A stretch of DNA of 55,801 nucleotides from Ruminococcus sp. (GTDB lineage: Bacteria > Bacillota > Clostridia > Oscillospirales > Ruminococcaceae), in contig SVNW01000015.1 of NCBI GenBank assembly GCA_015066745.1, forward strand, positions 1 through 55,801, read 5' to 3'. Position numbers and translations under genes: made by a program. The notes under the pieces were generated by a model that was not told the DNA's origin, did no database searches, and saw nothing but the letters and a program-made list of their open reading frames with translations. This document shows positions 1 through 8,234 of this stretch, piece after piece. Position 1 is the stretch's first letter, and each line of letters starts with the position of its first letter.

Positions 1-35
1 CGAGTTATACCTTTTTGCTTTTCTACATATTACTC

Positions 36-314
36 TTATACAATCTCAAAAGCTCTAAATGCCTCTAAAACAAGTTTTTCGTTTTCACTCTTAATAATAT
101 CGGTGTCCGGCTCTTTCCCTGCCTTAAAATCAATTGTAGAGACATTACACTTTGCTTTTACCATGCTTATACTCGATTTACTTACCTTGAAATGGTATTT
201 GTCCTCAATCCATTGTTGGATTGTTGAAAACGTAAGTGGATATTTAATCGAATCATTTTGTTCGATACCATACTTGCTTGTGTCAAGCACGATACCGAAC
301 GCACTCCCAAACAC
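36..314 (-). pseudogene. C-terminal remnant of a larger protein beside the tmRNA 3' end
   Basis: The translated segment (about 92 aa) has a WIEDKY-x-KVSKSSISMVKAKC-type helix pair followed by a tail ending EKLVLEAFRAFEIV. From memory, similar tails occur at the C-terminus of clostridial RumA-type RNA methyltransferases and of proteins on mobile elements. The frame stays open upstream of the apparent GTG start and runs into the tmRNA gene with no stop, and no ribosome-binding site precedes that GTG. It therefore reads as the 3' end of a longer gene cut off at the tmRNA 3' end, a known integration hotspot. It could also be a small intact gene with a weak start. The family assignment is uncertain. 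Confidence 0.4.
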
Positions 315-359
315 CGCTATTTTACTGATTGGAACAGTGTTCGACCGTTTTGATTCAAG

Positions 360-731
360 TGGAGGCGAGGGGAATTGAACCCCTGTCCGAAAACCTATTC
401 ACATAACTTTCTACGAGTGTAGTCCGTCTTTTAGATTCCCGATTTATACCGCGGACGAACACGCTGTATAAACCGGTAGCTCTATGATACAGTCAATGTG
501 TCAGAGCAAACACACTGATCGTTCACCACTAAAATGACGCTCGGCACAGGTCGTGGTAGTCCGGTGCGGAACGGTCAGGGAGCTTAAGCTGCCTGAAGCT
601 GTAAGCCATTGTTGTGGCTTACTGTGATACTATTTCTAGCGTTTATATTTAAGTTGCACCTTTTATAGAGTTGGTGCGGCCTCTACTCGCTTATCATGCT
701 TCAAAATCCCCGTCGAAACCTTTACGCCCCC
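360..731 (-). ncRNA. ssrA: tmRNA (transfer-messenger RNA)
   Basis: Read on the minus strand, the gene opens with GGGGGCGTAAAGG followed by the tmRNA hallmark TTTCGACGGGGATTTTGAAG. It closes with a T-arm (GGGGTTCAATTCCCC) and CGCCTCC. The first seven bases pair with the last seven (one G-U), and base 360 supplies the discriminator A. CCA is not encoded. tmRNA works with SmpB to release stalled ribosomes and tag the nascent peptide for proteolysis. The gene lies just downstream of smpB on the same strand, so the two rescue factors probably share the promoter near 1300. Both ends were placed by pairing the acceptor stem. Confidence 0.96.
584..640 (-). other. tmRNA tag-peptide reading frame
   Basis: Starting from the GCT resume codon (638-640), the frame reads ARNSITVSHNNGLQLQAA and stops at TAA (584-586). 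It ends in the expected Ala-Ala that ClpXP-type proteases recognise, although the usual Leu-Ala-Ala is Gln-Ala-Ala here. The other two frames stop within a few codons, which supports this one. An 8-bp perfect hairpin (601-622) lies inside the frame. The resume codon is inferred from position and context. Confidence 0.6.
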
Positions 732-770
732 GTATATAAAACACATCAGAGATGTGTTTTTAACTTTACA

Positions 771-1241
771 TCAGCTGTTTCTGGATTTTATCATACGGTC
801 TATCTCACGCTTTGCATCACGCTGAGCAACTGCTTCACGCTTGTCATGAAGTTTCTTACCACGACAAAGACCAACCTGAATCTTTACCCTTGAACCTTTA
901 AAGTAAATGGATATCGGTACAAGTGTCAGTCCGTCACGTTTAATAGTTCCGTACAGCTTGTCTATTTCCCTCTTGTGCATAAGAAGCTTTCTTACACGCA
1001 TAGGGTCTCTGTTAAATATATTGCCCTTTTCATAAGGAGATATGTGCATACCTTTTATAAAAATTTCGCCGTTGTCTATCGAACACCAGCTGTCCTTGAG
1101 GTTTACACCGCCCTGACGCAATGATTTGACTTCTGTGCCAACAAGTTCTATCCCTGCTTCAAAGCTTTCGAGTATGAAATAATCATGCCTTGCTTTTCTG
1201 TTTTCTGAAATTGTTTTAAATTTATTTCTGTCAATCATCAT
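771..1241 (-). CDS. smpB: SsrA-binding protein SmpB
   Basis: A 156-aa protein of normal SmpB length. SmpB binds the tRNA-like domain of tmRNA and carries it to stalled ribosomes. Visible hallmarks are the N-terminal ENRKARHDYFILESFEAGIE strand, then GTEVKSLRQGGVNLKDSW, the central HISPYEKGN segment and the basic C-terminal tail KREAVAQRDAKREIDRMIK that enters the decoding path. AAGGAAG lies just upstream of a double ATG, so the start is 1241 or 1238. The gene has a near-consensus promoter about 50 bp upstream and is followed 39 bp downstream by ssrA, its RNA partner. Confidence 0.96.
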   Translation of the reverse strand: MMIDRNKFKTISENRKARHDYFILESFEAGIELVGTEVKSLRQGGVNLKDSWCSIDNGEIFIKGMHISPYEKGNIFNRDPMRVRKLLMHKREIDKLYGTIKRDGLTLVPISIYFKGSRVKIQVGLCRGKKLHDKREAVAQRDAKREIDRMIKSRNS

Positions 1242-1288
1242 GTCACTTCCTTACAAAAAATCTATATCTGAATTTTTGATACTTCTTA

Positions 1289-1317
1289 AGTATATCACAA
1301 AAATTTATTGATGTCAA
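1289..1317 (-). promoter_or_regulatory. Sigma-A type promoter for smpB-ssrA
   Basis: TTGACA (1312-1317, minus strand) and TATACT (1289-1294) are separated by exactly 17 bp and sit directly upstream of smpB. Confidence 0.75.
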
Positions 1318-1367
1318 TACAAATATGCAAATTTTTTCTAGTGATACATATACGAGTTTACATAATT

Positions 1368-2519
1368 TTAAAGAAGCATTTCTTTTAGCAAACATATATC
1401 TGCTATATTTATTTTATCATCTTCATTTATATCCATACATTCATTCTGTAAAATATTCTGTGATGTAAGATATTTCATAAGTTGTACAAGGTCTGAGATA
1501 TCGCATTTACCGTCAGAATTTATATCGCCCTTAACAGCCACTGAATCTGTTAATTCTTTTTTGATAAGGTCAAGTAATGAATATTCCCCTTTTGCGTCCT
1601 GTGTAACTTCCCAGATCATTATTCCTGCATAGTCATCTGCAAGGTCACACTTTTTCTTCATAGTTTCTGCTCCGTTATATGCTATGCCATTGTATTCATC
1701 ACGATCGTAGTTTTCCCTGTCCTGCTCTACCAGTTCTGAAAAAGGAACGTATGAAGTCCAGCTGAGTGAACCGTCAGGATTATATCCTCTTCCGTAAAAA
1801 GGTACACCAAGAACAAGTCTGTCTTTTTCAATGCCTCTTGTTATATTAAAATAATCAAGCATTTCCGTTGAAAAATCATAACCTGCATGAGAAACTTTGC
1901 TTCCGTCATTATCATATGCCATAACGTTTATAAAATCAAAATATGAAAAAGCTGTATCACTTACTCTTCTTGCGATCCACCTTGCCGAAGCAGTAGTAAG
2001 AAGATATCCTTTTTCATCACACCTTTTTCTGAGATACAGACACCACTGATCATAATAATCCCAGAACGAAGCCTCTACTTCTCCCTCTATATCAAGATCT
2101 ATACCGTCAAGATTATATTTTTCACAAAAATCTATTATCTTTTCGCAAAAATCATTTCGTGTTTTTTCATCTCTTACAAGCGCAGGATAATTTCCCGAAC
2201 CGCCGGCACCTCCAAGTGAAGCAAGTACCTTGACCCCGTTTTCATGAGCTTTGTCTACTATTTTTTTCATTTCGGCATCAGGTATGTAACATGAAAGATT
2301 TCCTGAAGTATCAGGATTGCAAAATGCAATATTTATATGTGTAAGATCGGTAAAATCCATATCTTTATAATAACCGTATGACCAGTCGGGAAGATATCCG
2401 ACAATGTATTTATTATTGCCCTGTGCGTAAATCATATCATTATTACCGGAAATCATTACACCATGAACACATAGTGCAGAAAGAATAAAAGAAAATATAC
2501 GACCTGAAAATTTCATCAT
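1368..2519 (-). CDS. Secreted dockerin-bearing GH18 glycoside hydrolase
   Basis: 383 aa. Residues 1-32 form a signal peptide. A GH18 TIM barrel follows from IVGYLPDWSYGYYKDMDF, with ASLGGAGG on strand 3 and the catalytic DxxDxDxE motif as DGIDLDIEGE, where the Glu is the proton donor. The barrel closes with GIMIWEVTQD. The last 60 residues are a type I dockerin with two calcium loops, DINSDGKCDISD and DINEDDKINIAD. GH18 enzymes cleave chitin, peptidoglycan-like chains or N-glycans by substrate-assisted catalysis; the substrate cannot be settled here. The dockerin implies cellulosome attachment. AAGGGGG precedes a tandem ATG start. The gene is monocistronic: a promoter at 2571-2599 and a terminator of the upstream operon lie behind it. 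Confidence 0.92.
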   Translation of the reverse strand: MMKFSGRIFSFILSALCVHGVMISGNNDMIYAQGNNKYIVGYLPDWSYGYYKDMDFTDLTHINIAFCNPDTSGNLSCYIPDAEMKKIVDKAHENGVKVLASLGGAGGSGNYPALVRDEKTRNDFCEKIIDFCEKYNLDGIDLDIEGEVEASFWDYYDQWCLYLRKRCDEKGYLLTTASARWIARRVSDTAFSYFDFINVMAYDNDGSKVSHAGYDFSTEMLDYFNITRGIEKDRLVLGVPFYGRGYNPDGSLSWTSYVPFSELVEQDRENYDRDEYNGIAYNGAETMKKKCDLADDYAGIMIWEVTQDAKGEYSLLDLIKKELTDSVAVKGDINSDGKCDISDLVQLMKYLTSQNILQNECMDINEDDKINIADICLLKEMLL

Positions 2520-2570
2520 AATCCCCCTTGAAAAATTTCTTAAACCGATACAAATCTTCTGTTTACATCT

Positions 2571-2599
2571 ATTTTATCATATTATTCATATTTTTACAA
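2571..2599 (-). promoter_or_regulatory. Candidate promoter for the GH18-dockerin gene
   Basis: TTGTAA (2594-2599, minus strand) and TAAAAT (2571-2576) are spaced by 17 bp. They lie between the terminator of the preceding operon and the GH18 start. Confidence 0.5.
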
Positions 2600-2605
2600 C
2601 AAGAA

Positions 2606-2637
2606 ACTCCTGCCTTTAACTTGGTAAAAGCAGGAGT
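2606..2637 (-). terminator. Terminator of the ftsK...ispH-rpsA gene run
   Basis: An 8-bp perfect stem (ACTCCTGC / GCAGGAGT) with a loop of about 16 nt lies just after the ispH-rpsA stop. A T-rich stretch follows in the minus direction. Confidence 0.6.
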
Positions 2638-2654
2638 ATATCTTTTAAAATAAA

Positions 2655-4607
2655 TTATTCAGCAGTTTCTTCTGTTTCAGCTTCGTTTTCTTCAAGAAGT
2701 GCACGCATAGAAAGGCTGATGCGCTTGCTGTCAACATCACATTCTGTGATCTTAACGTCTACTTCCTGACCGATAGAGAGAACATCCTTAACGTTGTCTA
2801 CTCTGCGGTTAGCGATCTGTGAAATGTGGATAAGACCGTCAACACCGTCAATGATGCTTGCGAAAGCACCGAATGGTGTGATAGAAACGATTGTAGCCTT
2901 GATTACGTCACCAACATTGTAGTTAGCTCTGAACTGTTCCCAAGGATTGTCTTCTGTCTTCTTGTAGCCAAGAGAGATTCTGCCTGTTTCCTTGTTGAGT
3001 TCCTTGATGTAAACTTCAAGAACGTCACCAAGCTTAACAACTTCTGATGGGTGCTTGATTCTCTTCCATGAGAGTTCTGATACGTGAACCATACCGTCTA
3101 CGCCACCGAGGTCAACAAATGCACCGTAGTTTGTGATAGACTTAACTTCACCTCTGTAAACTGCGTCAACTTCAGCTGTTTCCCAGAACTTCTTCTGAGC
3201 TTCTTCCTTGATGCCCTTCTGAACGAGCTTGATAGAACCAACAGCTCTTCTTCTCTGTGGCATAACATCGATAAGCTTGATAGAAACTTTCTGCTTAACG
3301 AGTTCTTCAAGAGAAGCGTCACGGCCGTAGCCTGTCTGTGATGAAGGAACAAATACGCCAACACCGTCAACCATAACGATGATACCGCCCTTAACAACTC
3401 TCTGTACTGTACCTTCGAGGATCTTTTCTTCTTCCATAGCCTTAACGATGTTGTCAAAGCCGAGCATTTCGTCAACTTTCTTCTTGGAAAGTGTTGCAAT
3501 ACCGTCCTGATCGTTGATCTTGATAACGATAAGGTCTACTTCTTCGCCTACGCTTACTACATCAGCAGGTTTCTTTGTAGGATCGTTTGTGAGTTCAGCC
3601 TGGCTTATGAAACCGGTGTGCTTTGTACCGATATCAACAATTGCCTCAGAATTGTTAACGCCAACAATGATTCCCTTGATCCTTTCACCTGTATGTATTT
3701 TCTTGAAGGACTGTTCAAGTGCCTCCGCGAAGTTAATTTCTTCTTCAAGATTGTTTTGAATTTCAGCCATTTTTTGAATAACCTCCTTAATTATATAAGC
3801 CGGTGTGGATGCTCCGGCAGTGATACCAATATTAAATGCACCGGCAAAATCGAGGTCAAACAGCTCATCCGAATCCTCAACATGATATGTCCTGCAATAT
3901 TTGTTGCAGACATTAAACAGTTTTATGGTATTTGAACTGTGCTTTCCGCCAATTACCACCATGACATCTGATTTTTTCGCTAGTTCTATTGCGTCCGTCT
4001 GACGCGTAGATGTAGCGTTACAAATCGTCTGGAAAATTTCTGATACATTTTTATAGGTATCGGGAATAATGCTCATGCATTTATTCCACACTATTATATT
4101 ATACGTTGTTTGAGCAACAATTGCAACCTTTTTTCCTAAAAAATCTAAGTTTTTTTTAAAAATTCTTTTTAATTCTTCATCATCGGCAAAAACAAAGCAC
4201 TCTCCGTTACAATGTTTTACAATTCCTTCAACTTCCGGATGGTTTTTATCCCCTGCTATGAGAATTATTTTTCCTGCCTTTGATTGTTCTTCAACGATTT
4301 TGTGAATTCTTGCCACGAAGGGACAAGTCGCATCAATATACGTGTTTCCCATTTGGTCAAGTGTATCATATACATCTTTTCCCACTCCGTGAGAACGAAG
4401 TATGAGTCTTTCATCACTGTTAAGTTCCGATAGATCATCTACTATTCTGACATTTTTCTTTTCAAGGTCGCTTACAACATTTTTGTTATGTATGATAGGT
4501 CCGAATGTTGCAACTTTTCCGCCTTTTTCAATTTCTTCATAAACCATTTTTATGGCACGGTCAACACCAAAGCAAAAACCTGCCGACTTTGCAACTTCAA
4601 TATTCAT
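2655..4607 (-). CDS. ispH-rpsA: IspH (HMBPP reductase) - ribosomal protein S1 fusion
   Basis: 650 aa in one uninterrupted frame. Residues 1 to about 280 are IspH, the [4Fe-4S] enzyme of the last step of the MEP isoprenoid pathway. Its conserved cysteines are in AGFCFGVDRA, DATCPFV and QTICNATSTRQ, with IHN and RSHG histidine motifs. From about 300 to 640 there are four S1 (OB-fold) repeats, for example GTKHTGFISQAEL, GGVDGMVHVSELSW and DGVDGLIHISQIANRRV, ending in an acidic EEENEAETEETAE tail. S1 domains bind mRNA on the ribosome. This fusion is widespread in Clostridia. GGAGAG precedes the ATG, 4 bp after plsC, so the two are cotranscribed. Codon choice in the S1 half looks like a highly expressed gene. 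Confidence 0.96.
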   Translation of the reverse strand: MNIEVAKSAGFCFGVDRAIKMVYEEIEKGGKVATFGPIIHNKNVVSDLEKKNVRIVDDLSELNSDERLILRSHGVGKDVYDTLDQMGNTYIDATCPFVARIHKIVEEQSKAGKIILIAGDKNHPEVEGIVKHCNGECFVFADDEELKRIFKKNLDFLGKKVAIVAQTTYNIIVWNKCMSIIPDTYKNVSEIFQTICNATSTRQTDAIELAKKSDVMVVIGGKHSSNTIKLFNVCNKYCRTYHVEDSDELFDLDFAGAFNIGITAGASTPAYIIKEVIQKMAEIQNNLEEEINFAEALEQSFKKIHTGERIKGIIVGVNNSEAIVDIGTKHTGFISQAELTNDPTKKPADVVSVGEEVDLIVIKINDQDGIATLSKKKVDEMLGFDNIVKAMEEEKILEGTVQRVVKGGIIVMVDGVGVFVPSSQTGYGRDASLEELVKQKVSIKLIDVMPQRRRAVGSIKLVQKGIKEEAQKKFWETAEVDAVYRGEVKSITNYGAFVDLGGVDGMVHVSELSWKRIKHPSEVVKLGDVLEVYIKELNKETGRISLGYKKTEDNPWEQFRANYNVGDVIKATIVSITPFGAFASIIDGVDGLIHISQIANRRVDNVKDVLSIGQEVDVKITECDVDSKRISLSMRALLEENEAETEETAE

Positions 4608-4611
4608 AAAT

Positions 4612-5202
4612 TTATCTCTCCACCAATTCAGTAATAGAACCCATTATTGTCAGTTTGAGCTGTTTTAATTCTTTTGGAGTAGGATTTTCACTTATCTGAA
4701 GTTCTGAAGCACTTATCGGTTTTCCGTATCTTATAACGACTTTCTTTCTGAAACCAAGATCTCCTTCAAAACATACACCTACCGGAACTACATCAACATT
4801 TGATCTTGCCGCTATAAGTGCAACACCTGTTTTTCCTCTGCCGACTTTACCATCTTTTGAACGTGTTCCTTCAGGAAAAATAACAAGATTTTTTCCTTTC
4901 TTCAACTTTTCTACAGACTGGTCGATTACAGCCATATCTCCTTTTCCTCTGACAACCGGAAATGCTCCGAAAACTTTTATAAGTAAACTGAGAAAAGGAT
5001 TTTTGAATAATTCTTCTTTCGCCATATATGCACAACGTTTTCTTATTTTCAGTGTAACAAGTATCGGGTCTGCATTTGATCTGTGATTGCTTGCATATAC
5101 ATAACCGCCTTCTTTAGGGAGATTTTCAACTCCTTCAAAAGATAACCTGAAAATAATTTTAAATATACCTGTGATAAATACACGAAAAGCGGAATAAAAC
5201 AT
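4612..5202 (-). CDS. plsC: 1-acyl-sn-glycerol-3-phosphate acyltransferase
   Basis: 196 aa, the usual length of compact Firmicute PlsC proteins. It acylates lysophosphatidic acid to phosphatidic acid at the membrane. The catalytic NHX4D box is NHRSNADP, the substrate-binding box is FPEGTRSKDGKVGRGKTGVA, and VDVVPVGVCFEG matches motif IV. The N-terminus has one hydrophobic segment. AGAGGAG precedes the ATG. It sits between cmk and ispH-rpsA with gaps of 19 and 4 bp. The cmk-plsC-ispH-rpsA order is a known clostridial operon. Confidence 0.93.
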   Translation of the reverse strand: MFYSAFRVFITGIFKIIFRLSFEGVENLPKEGGYVYASNHRSNADPILVTLKIRKRCAYMAKEELFKNPFLSLLIKVFGAFPVVRGKGDMAVIDQSVEKLKKGKNLVIFPEGTRSKDGKVGRGKTGVALIAARSNVDVVPVGVCFEGDLGFRKKVVIRYGKPISASELQISENPTPKELKQLKLTIMGSITELVER

Positions 5203-5221
5203 TTTTCGATCTCCTCTCTGC

Positions 5222-5878
5222 TTATAGCTTTCTTATCATACTTTCGATGCAACTTATAACCTCTTCTATACTCATTTCAGTTGTATCAACAAGAACAGCG
5301 TCCTTAGCTTGTCTTAACGGAGAAACCGCTCTGTTCATATCATTTTCATCTCTCTTTATGATATCTATTAAAATCTCATCAAAAGAAACATCCTGCTTGT
5401 CTTTTATTTCTTCATATCTTCTTCTTGCTCTTTCCTGCGGTGAAGCAGTAAGAAAAATTTTGAGTTGTGCATCCGGAAGAACTACAGTTCCTATATCACG
5501 ACCGTCCATTATAACATTATTTTCTCTTGCTATCTTCTTCTGGAGTTCAAAAAGAAAATTTCTGACTTCTCCTATTGCAGAAACCACAGATGCACCCATA
5601 GATACTTCCGGAGTTCTTATCATATCAGATACGTCTTCATCATTTACAAATACTCTCTGGCATTTGTCAACAAATTTCAGTTCAACCTGAAGTTTTGAAA
5701 GTAAAGAAATAACTTTTTCACTGTCTGACGGGTCTGTTCCGTTTTTTATTACCGAATACGCCACTGCTCTGTAAAGCGCACCTGTATCAACATATATATA
5801 TCCTACCTTGCCTGCGACAGCTGCTGCTATTGAACTTTTACCTGCACCGGCAGGTCCGTCTATTGCTACATTTATCAT
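5222..5878 (-). CDS. cmk: Cytidylate kinase
   Basis: 218 aa, normal for Cmk. It phosphorylates CMP and dCMP with ATP. The P-loop is at the N-terminus (DGPAGAGKSS), followed by VDTGALYRAVA, the conserved DGRDIGTVVLP segment, and the LID-region arginines ERARRRYEE and RDENDMNRAVSPLRQA with the terminal VDTTEMSIEEV. AGGAGG lies at good distance before the ATG. It heads the cmk-plsC-ispH-rpsA group and follows the flavoprotein gene by 18 bp. Confidence 0.96.
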   Translation of the reverse strand: MINVAIDGPAGAGKSSIAAAVAGKVGYIYVDTGALYRAVAYSVIKNGTDPSDSEKVISLLSKLQVELKFVDKCQRVFVNDEDVSDMIRTPEVSMGASVVSAIGEVRNFLFELQKKIARENNVIMDGRDIGTVVLPDAQLKIFLTASPQERARRRYEEIKDKQDVSFDEILIDIIKRDENDMNRAVSPLRQAKDAVLVDTTEMSIEEVISCIESMIRKL

Positions 5879-5896
5879 AAAGTAACCTCCTGTTTG

Positions 5897-7117
5897 TTAT
5901 AAATTTTCTCCGGCAACATAACCTGTTGAAAAAGCTATCTGAAGATTAAAACCACCGGTATATCCGTCCACATCAAGAACCTCACCTGCAAAGTAAAGAC
6001 CTTTGACAAGTTTTGATTCCATTGTTTTTGGATCTACTTCTTTTATATTTACTCCGCCACTTGTAACTATCGCCTCTTCAACAGGACGAAAATCGCTTAT
6101 TGTAAGAGGAAATTTTTTTATAAGTCTTACAAGTTCAAGGCGTTGTGCTTTTGTTATCTGATTTACTCTGATATCAGGAACTATACCTGAAAGCTTTACT
6201 ATAACAGGTATCAGCTTTGAAGGAAGAAGTTTTACAAGTGCTCCTCTGAACTCACTGTTGCTCATCTCAGTAAAATCACGCTGAATACGCTTGTCAAGTT
6301 TTTCTTCACTAAGTCCGGGTTTAAGATCTATGAGTATTTTGTACCTGTCTTTCTCCATATTTCTTATTCTTGAACTGGCAGTAAGTATAAGAGGACCTGT
6401 AACTCCGAAAAATGTAAACGACATTTCTCCAAGCTCGCAAAAAACAGGCTTATTTTTATCCGTAAGAGTAACAGAAACATTTTTCAGCGCAAGTCCGTTC
6501 AGATCACTGCAATATTTCTCTTCTGTTTCAAGCGGTACAAGAGAAGGCACTATAGGTGTTATCTTATGCCCTGCCAACTGAGCAAACCTGTATCCGTCAC
6601 CTGTAGAACCGGTAAGCGGATAGGACGCACCGCCTGTAGCTATAAGCACTGTTTCAGATGAATACTGCGCCTTGTCTGTCACAACTCCACAACAGATACC
6701 GTCATTTATAATGAGTCCTACAGCTTTTTCCTTTATAAGACGGACATTATTTTTTTTCATCTCATTTTCAAGCGCAGTAACAATATCAACAGCTTTATCT
6801 GAAACCGGAAAAACTCTGTTTCCTCTTTCAACCTTCAGCGGAACACCTGCCTGTTCAAAAAAATCCATAACAGACTGAGGAGGAAACTTTGAAAATGAAC
6901 TGTATAAAAATCTGTTGTTGACAGGTATATTTTTCATAAGCTCCTCTATATCACAACAGTTTGTTACATTACATCTTCCCTTACCTGTTATACGCAGTTT
7001 CTTGCCTATTTTTCCGTTTTGTTCAATAACCGCTACTTTTCTGCCGTATCCTGCAGCAGTTATCGCCGCAACCGCTCCTGCAGCTCCGCCACCTATTATT
7101 ATTGAATCATACTGCAA
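5897..7117 (-). CDS. BaiN/HI0933-family FAD-dependent oxidoreductase
   Basis: 406 aa. The N-terminal Rossmann dinucleotide fold is IIGGGAAGAVAAITAA, followed by IGKKLRITGKGRCNVTN, a signature of this family. A second FAD-binding patch, VLIATGGASYPLTGSTGDGY, and the C-terminal GLYFAGEVLDVDGYTGGFNLQIAFSTG complete the pattern. Members are loosely annotated as aminoacetone oxidase-like or bile-acid dehydroxylation (BaiN) proteins; the true substrate is unknown here. The start is TTG: AGGAG is at proper spacing and no ATG fits. The gene lies 12 bp after the RpiR regulator in the same transcript. Confidence 0.9.
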   Translation of the reverse strand: MQYDSIIIGGGAAGAVAAITAAGYGRKVAVIEQNGKIGKKLRITGKGRCNVTNCCDIEELMKNIPVNNRFLYSSFSKFPPQSVMDFFEQAGVPLKVERGNRVFPVSDKAVDIVTALENEMKKNNVRLIKEKAVGLIINDGICCGVVTDKAQYSSETVLIATGGASYPLTGSTGDGYRFAQLAGHKITPIVPSLVPLETEEKYCSDLNGLALKNVSVTLTDKNKPVFCELGEMSFTFFGVTGPLILTASSRIRNMEKDRYKILIDLKPGLSEEKLDKRIQRDFTEMSNSEFRGALVKLLPSKLIPVIVKLSGIVPDIRVNQITKAQRLELVRLIKKFPLTISDFRPVEEAIVTSGGVNIKEVDPKTMESKLVKGLYFAGEVLDVDGYTGGFNLQIAFSTGYVAGENL

Positions 7118-7129
7118 ATTTTTCTCTCC

Positions 7130-7993
7130 TCATCTGTCAGATTTTTCGTATACGTCAAATTCGTCCCACAAACTCTCAAGCTTTTCGAAGTTCTGATTGA
7201 TCTCATTTTCCTTTTTAAGACTTACTGCAACAACTATCGAATTTATAAGACTAAGAGGTGCTACAAGAGAGTCGGCAAACGAAACCATATCACTGCCTGC
7301 TGTAAGAACGTGAGTTGCTCCTTCGGCAATAGGAGATGAATCATTATCGGTTATCGCTATAACCGTCGCACCGGATTCTGAAGCGTGTTTCATTGCAACG
7401 TTTGTCTGTTTGGAGTATCTCGGAAAACTTATTCCTATAACCACATCACCTTTCTGTACTCTGAAAAGCTGTTGCAGAAGATCGCTTGTTCCGAGATTTT
7501 TCAAAAGACGTACATCTTCAAAAATAATACTGAAATAATAATTCAGAAATTCAGCAAGTGCCGCTGCACTTCTTGAAGCCACGATATATATTTTTCTGGC
7601 AGATATTATAGCATCAACCGCCCCTGCAAATGCCACACGGTCACCGCTTTCTATCGTATCACGTATACGCTCAATATCAAGACTCATTACTTTTTCATAT
7701 ATATCTTCATTCTTCATCTGGTTGCTTGCTACTTCAACTCTCTGCATTGATGTAAGACATGTTTTCATGATAGAACGAAGTTTTTCCTGAAAATCAGGAT
7801 AACCGTCATATCCAAGTTCTGTCGCAAACCTTACTACAGTGGATTCACTTACTCCTACAGTCTGACCAAGTGATGCCGCTGTCATAAATGAGGCTTTCTG
7901 ATAATTTTCCAGAAGATAATCAGCTATTTTTTTATGTCCTTTTGACATATCGTTATAATTCTGTTTAATAATATTGAAAACGTCATTTTTCAT
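7130..7993 (-). CDS. RpiR-family transcriptional regulator (HTH + SIS)
   Basis: 287 aa. The N-terminal 80 residues are the HTH_6 helix-turn-helix (MSKGHKKIADYLLEN, then VGVSESTVVRFATELGYDGYPDFQEKL). Residues of about 125-260 are a SIS phosphosugar-binding domain (IYIVASRSAAALAEFLNYYFS and GDVVIGISFPRYSKQT). Members sense phosphosugars and control sugar catabolism or cell-wall sugar use; the ligand is not predictable. AGGTGA precedes the ATG. Its place among envelope and housekeeping genes gives no clear regulon. It could control the downstream flavoprotein. Confidence 0.92.
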   Translation of the reverse strand: MKNDVFNIIKQNYNDMSKGHKKIADYLLENYQKASFMTAASLGQTVGVSESTVVRFATELGYDGYPDFQEKLRSIMKTCLTSMQRVEVASNQMKNEDIYEKVMSLDIERIRDTIESGDRVAFAGAVDAIISARKIYIVASRSAAALAEFLNYYFSIIFEDVRLLKNLGTSDLLQQLFRVQKGDVVIGISFPRYSKQTNVAMKHASESGATVIAITDNDSSPIAEGATHVLTAGSDMVSFADSLVAPLSLINSIVVAVSLKKENEINQNFEKLESLWDEFDVYEKSDR

Positions 7994-8021
7994 ATTATTA
8001 TTTCACCTGTTTCATTTGATT

Positions 8022-8228
8022 TTATTTGAAGAGTTCATCTTCAAGTGCCATATTTTCTTCTTTTAATTTTTGCACTGCTTGTTCATCTATCCTGTATCCT
8101 TCTTCACAAGATACAAGAACATCGCCTTCACGCACGGTCTGAGGCAGTTTTTCAAGAGGGATATCTTCTCTTTTATTTTCATTGTAAACTACTGCAAATC
8201 CGCCTTCTATACGGTCAACTATAATCAT
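8022..8228 (-). CDS. DUF3006-type small protein
   Basis: 68 aa, matching the DUF3006 pattern: MIIVDRIEGGFAVVYNE at the start, the short basic/acidic segment DIPLEKLPQTVREGDVLV, and a charged helix at the end. The function is unknown. DUF3006 genes are regularly found directly behind secreted MBL-fold hydrolases of the ComEC-like type, exactly as here (6 bp after the MBL gene), which suggests a functional link. There are no membrane segments. Confidence 0.75.
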   Translation of the reverse strand: MIIVDRIEGGFAVVYNENKREDIPLEKLPQTVREGDVLVSCEEGYRIDEQAVQKLKEENMALEDELFK

Positions 8229-8234
8229 TTTTTA

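Noticed and set aside
103..378. Plus-strand ORF next to tmRNA
   Set aside because: It is the complement of the truncated minus-strand gene, runs into the tmRNA 3' end and has no recognisable domain or ribosome-binding site.
3098..3499. Overlapping ORF inside ispH-rpsA
   Set aside because: It lies on the same strand in another frame of a clearly coding region, is Ser/Leu/Arg-rich with no domain, and is typical of a shadow frame.
2655..4607. Sequencing frameshift joining ispH and rpsA
   Set aside because: The frame is continuous, both halves are complete, and the same fusion is known across Clostridia.
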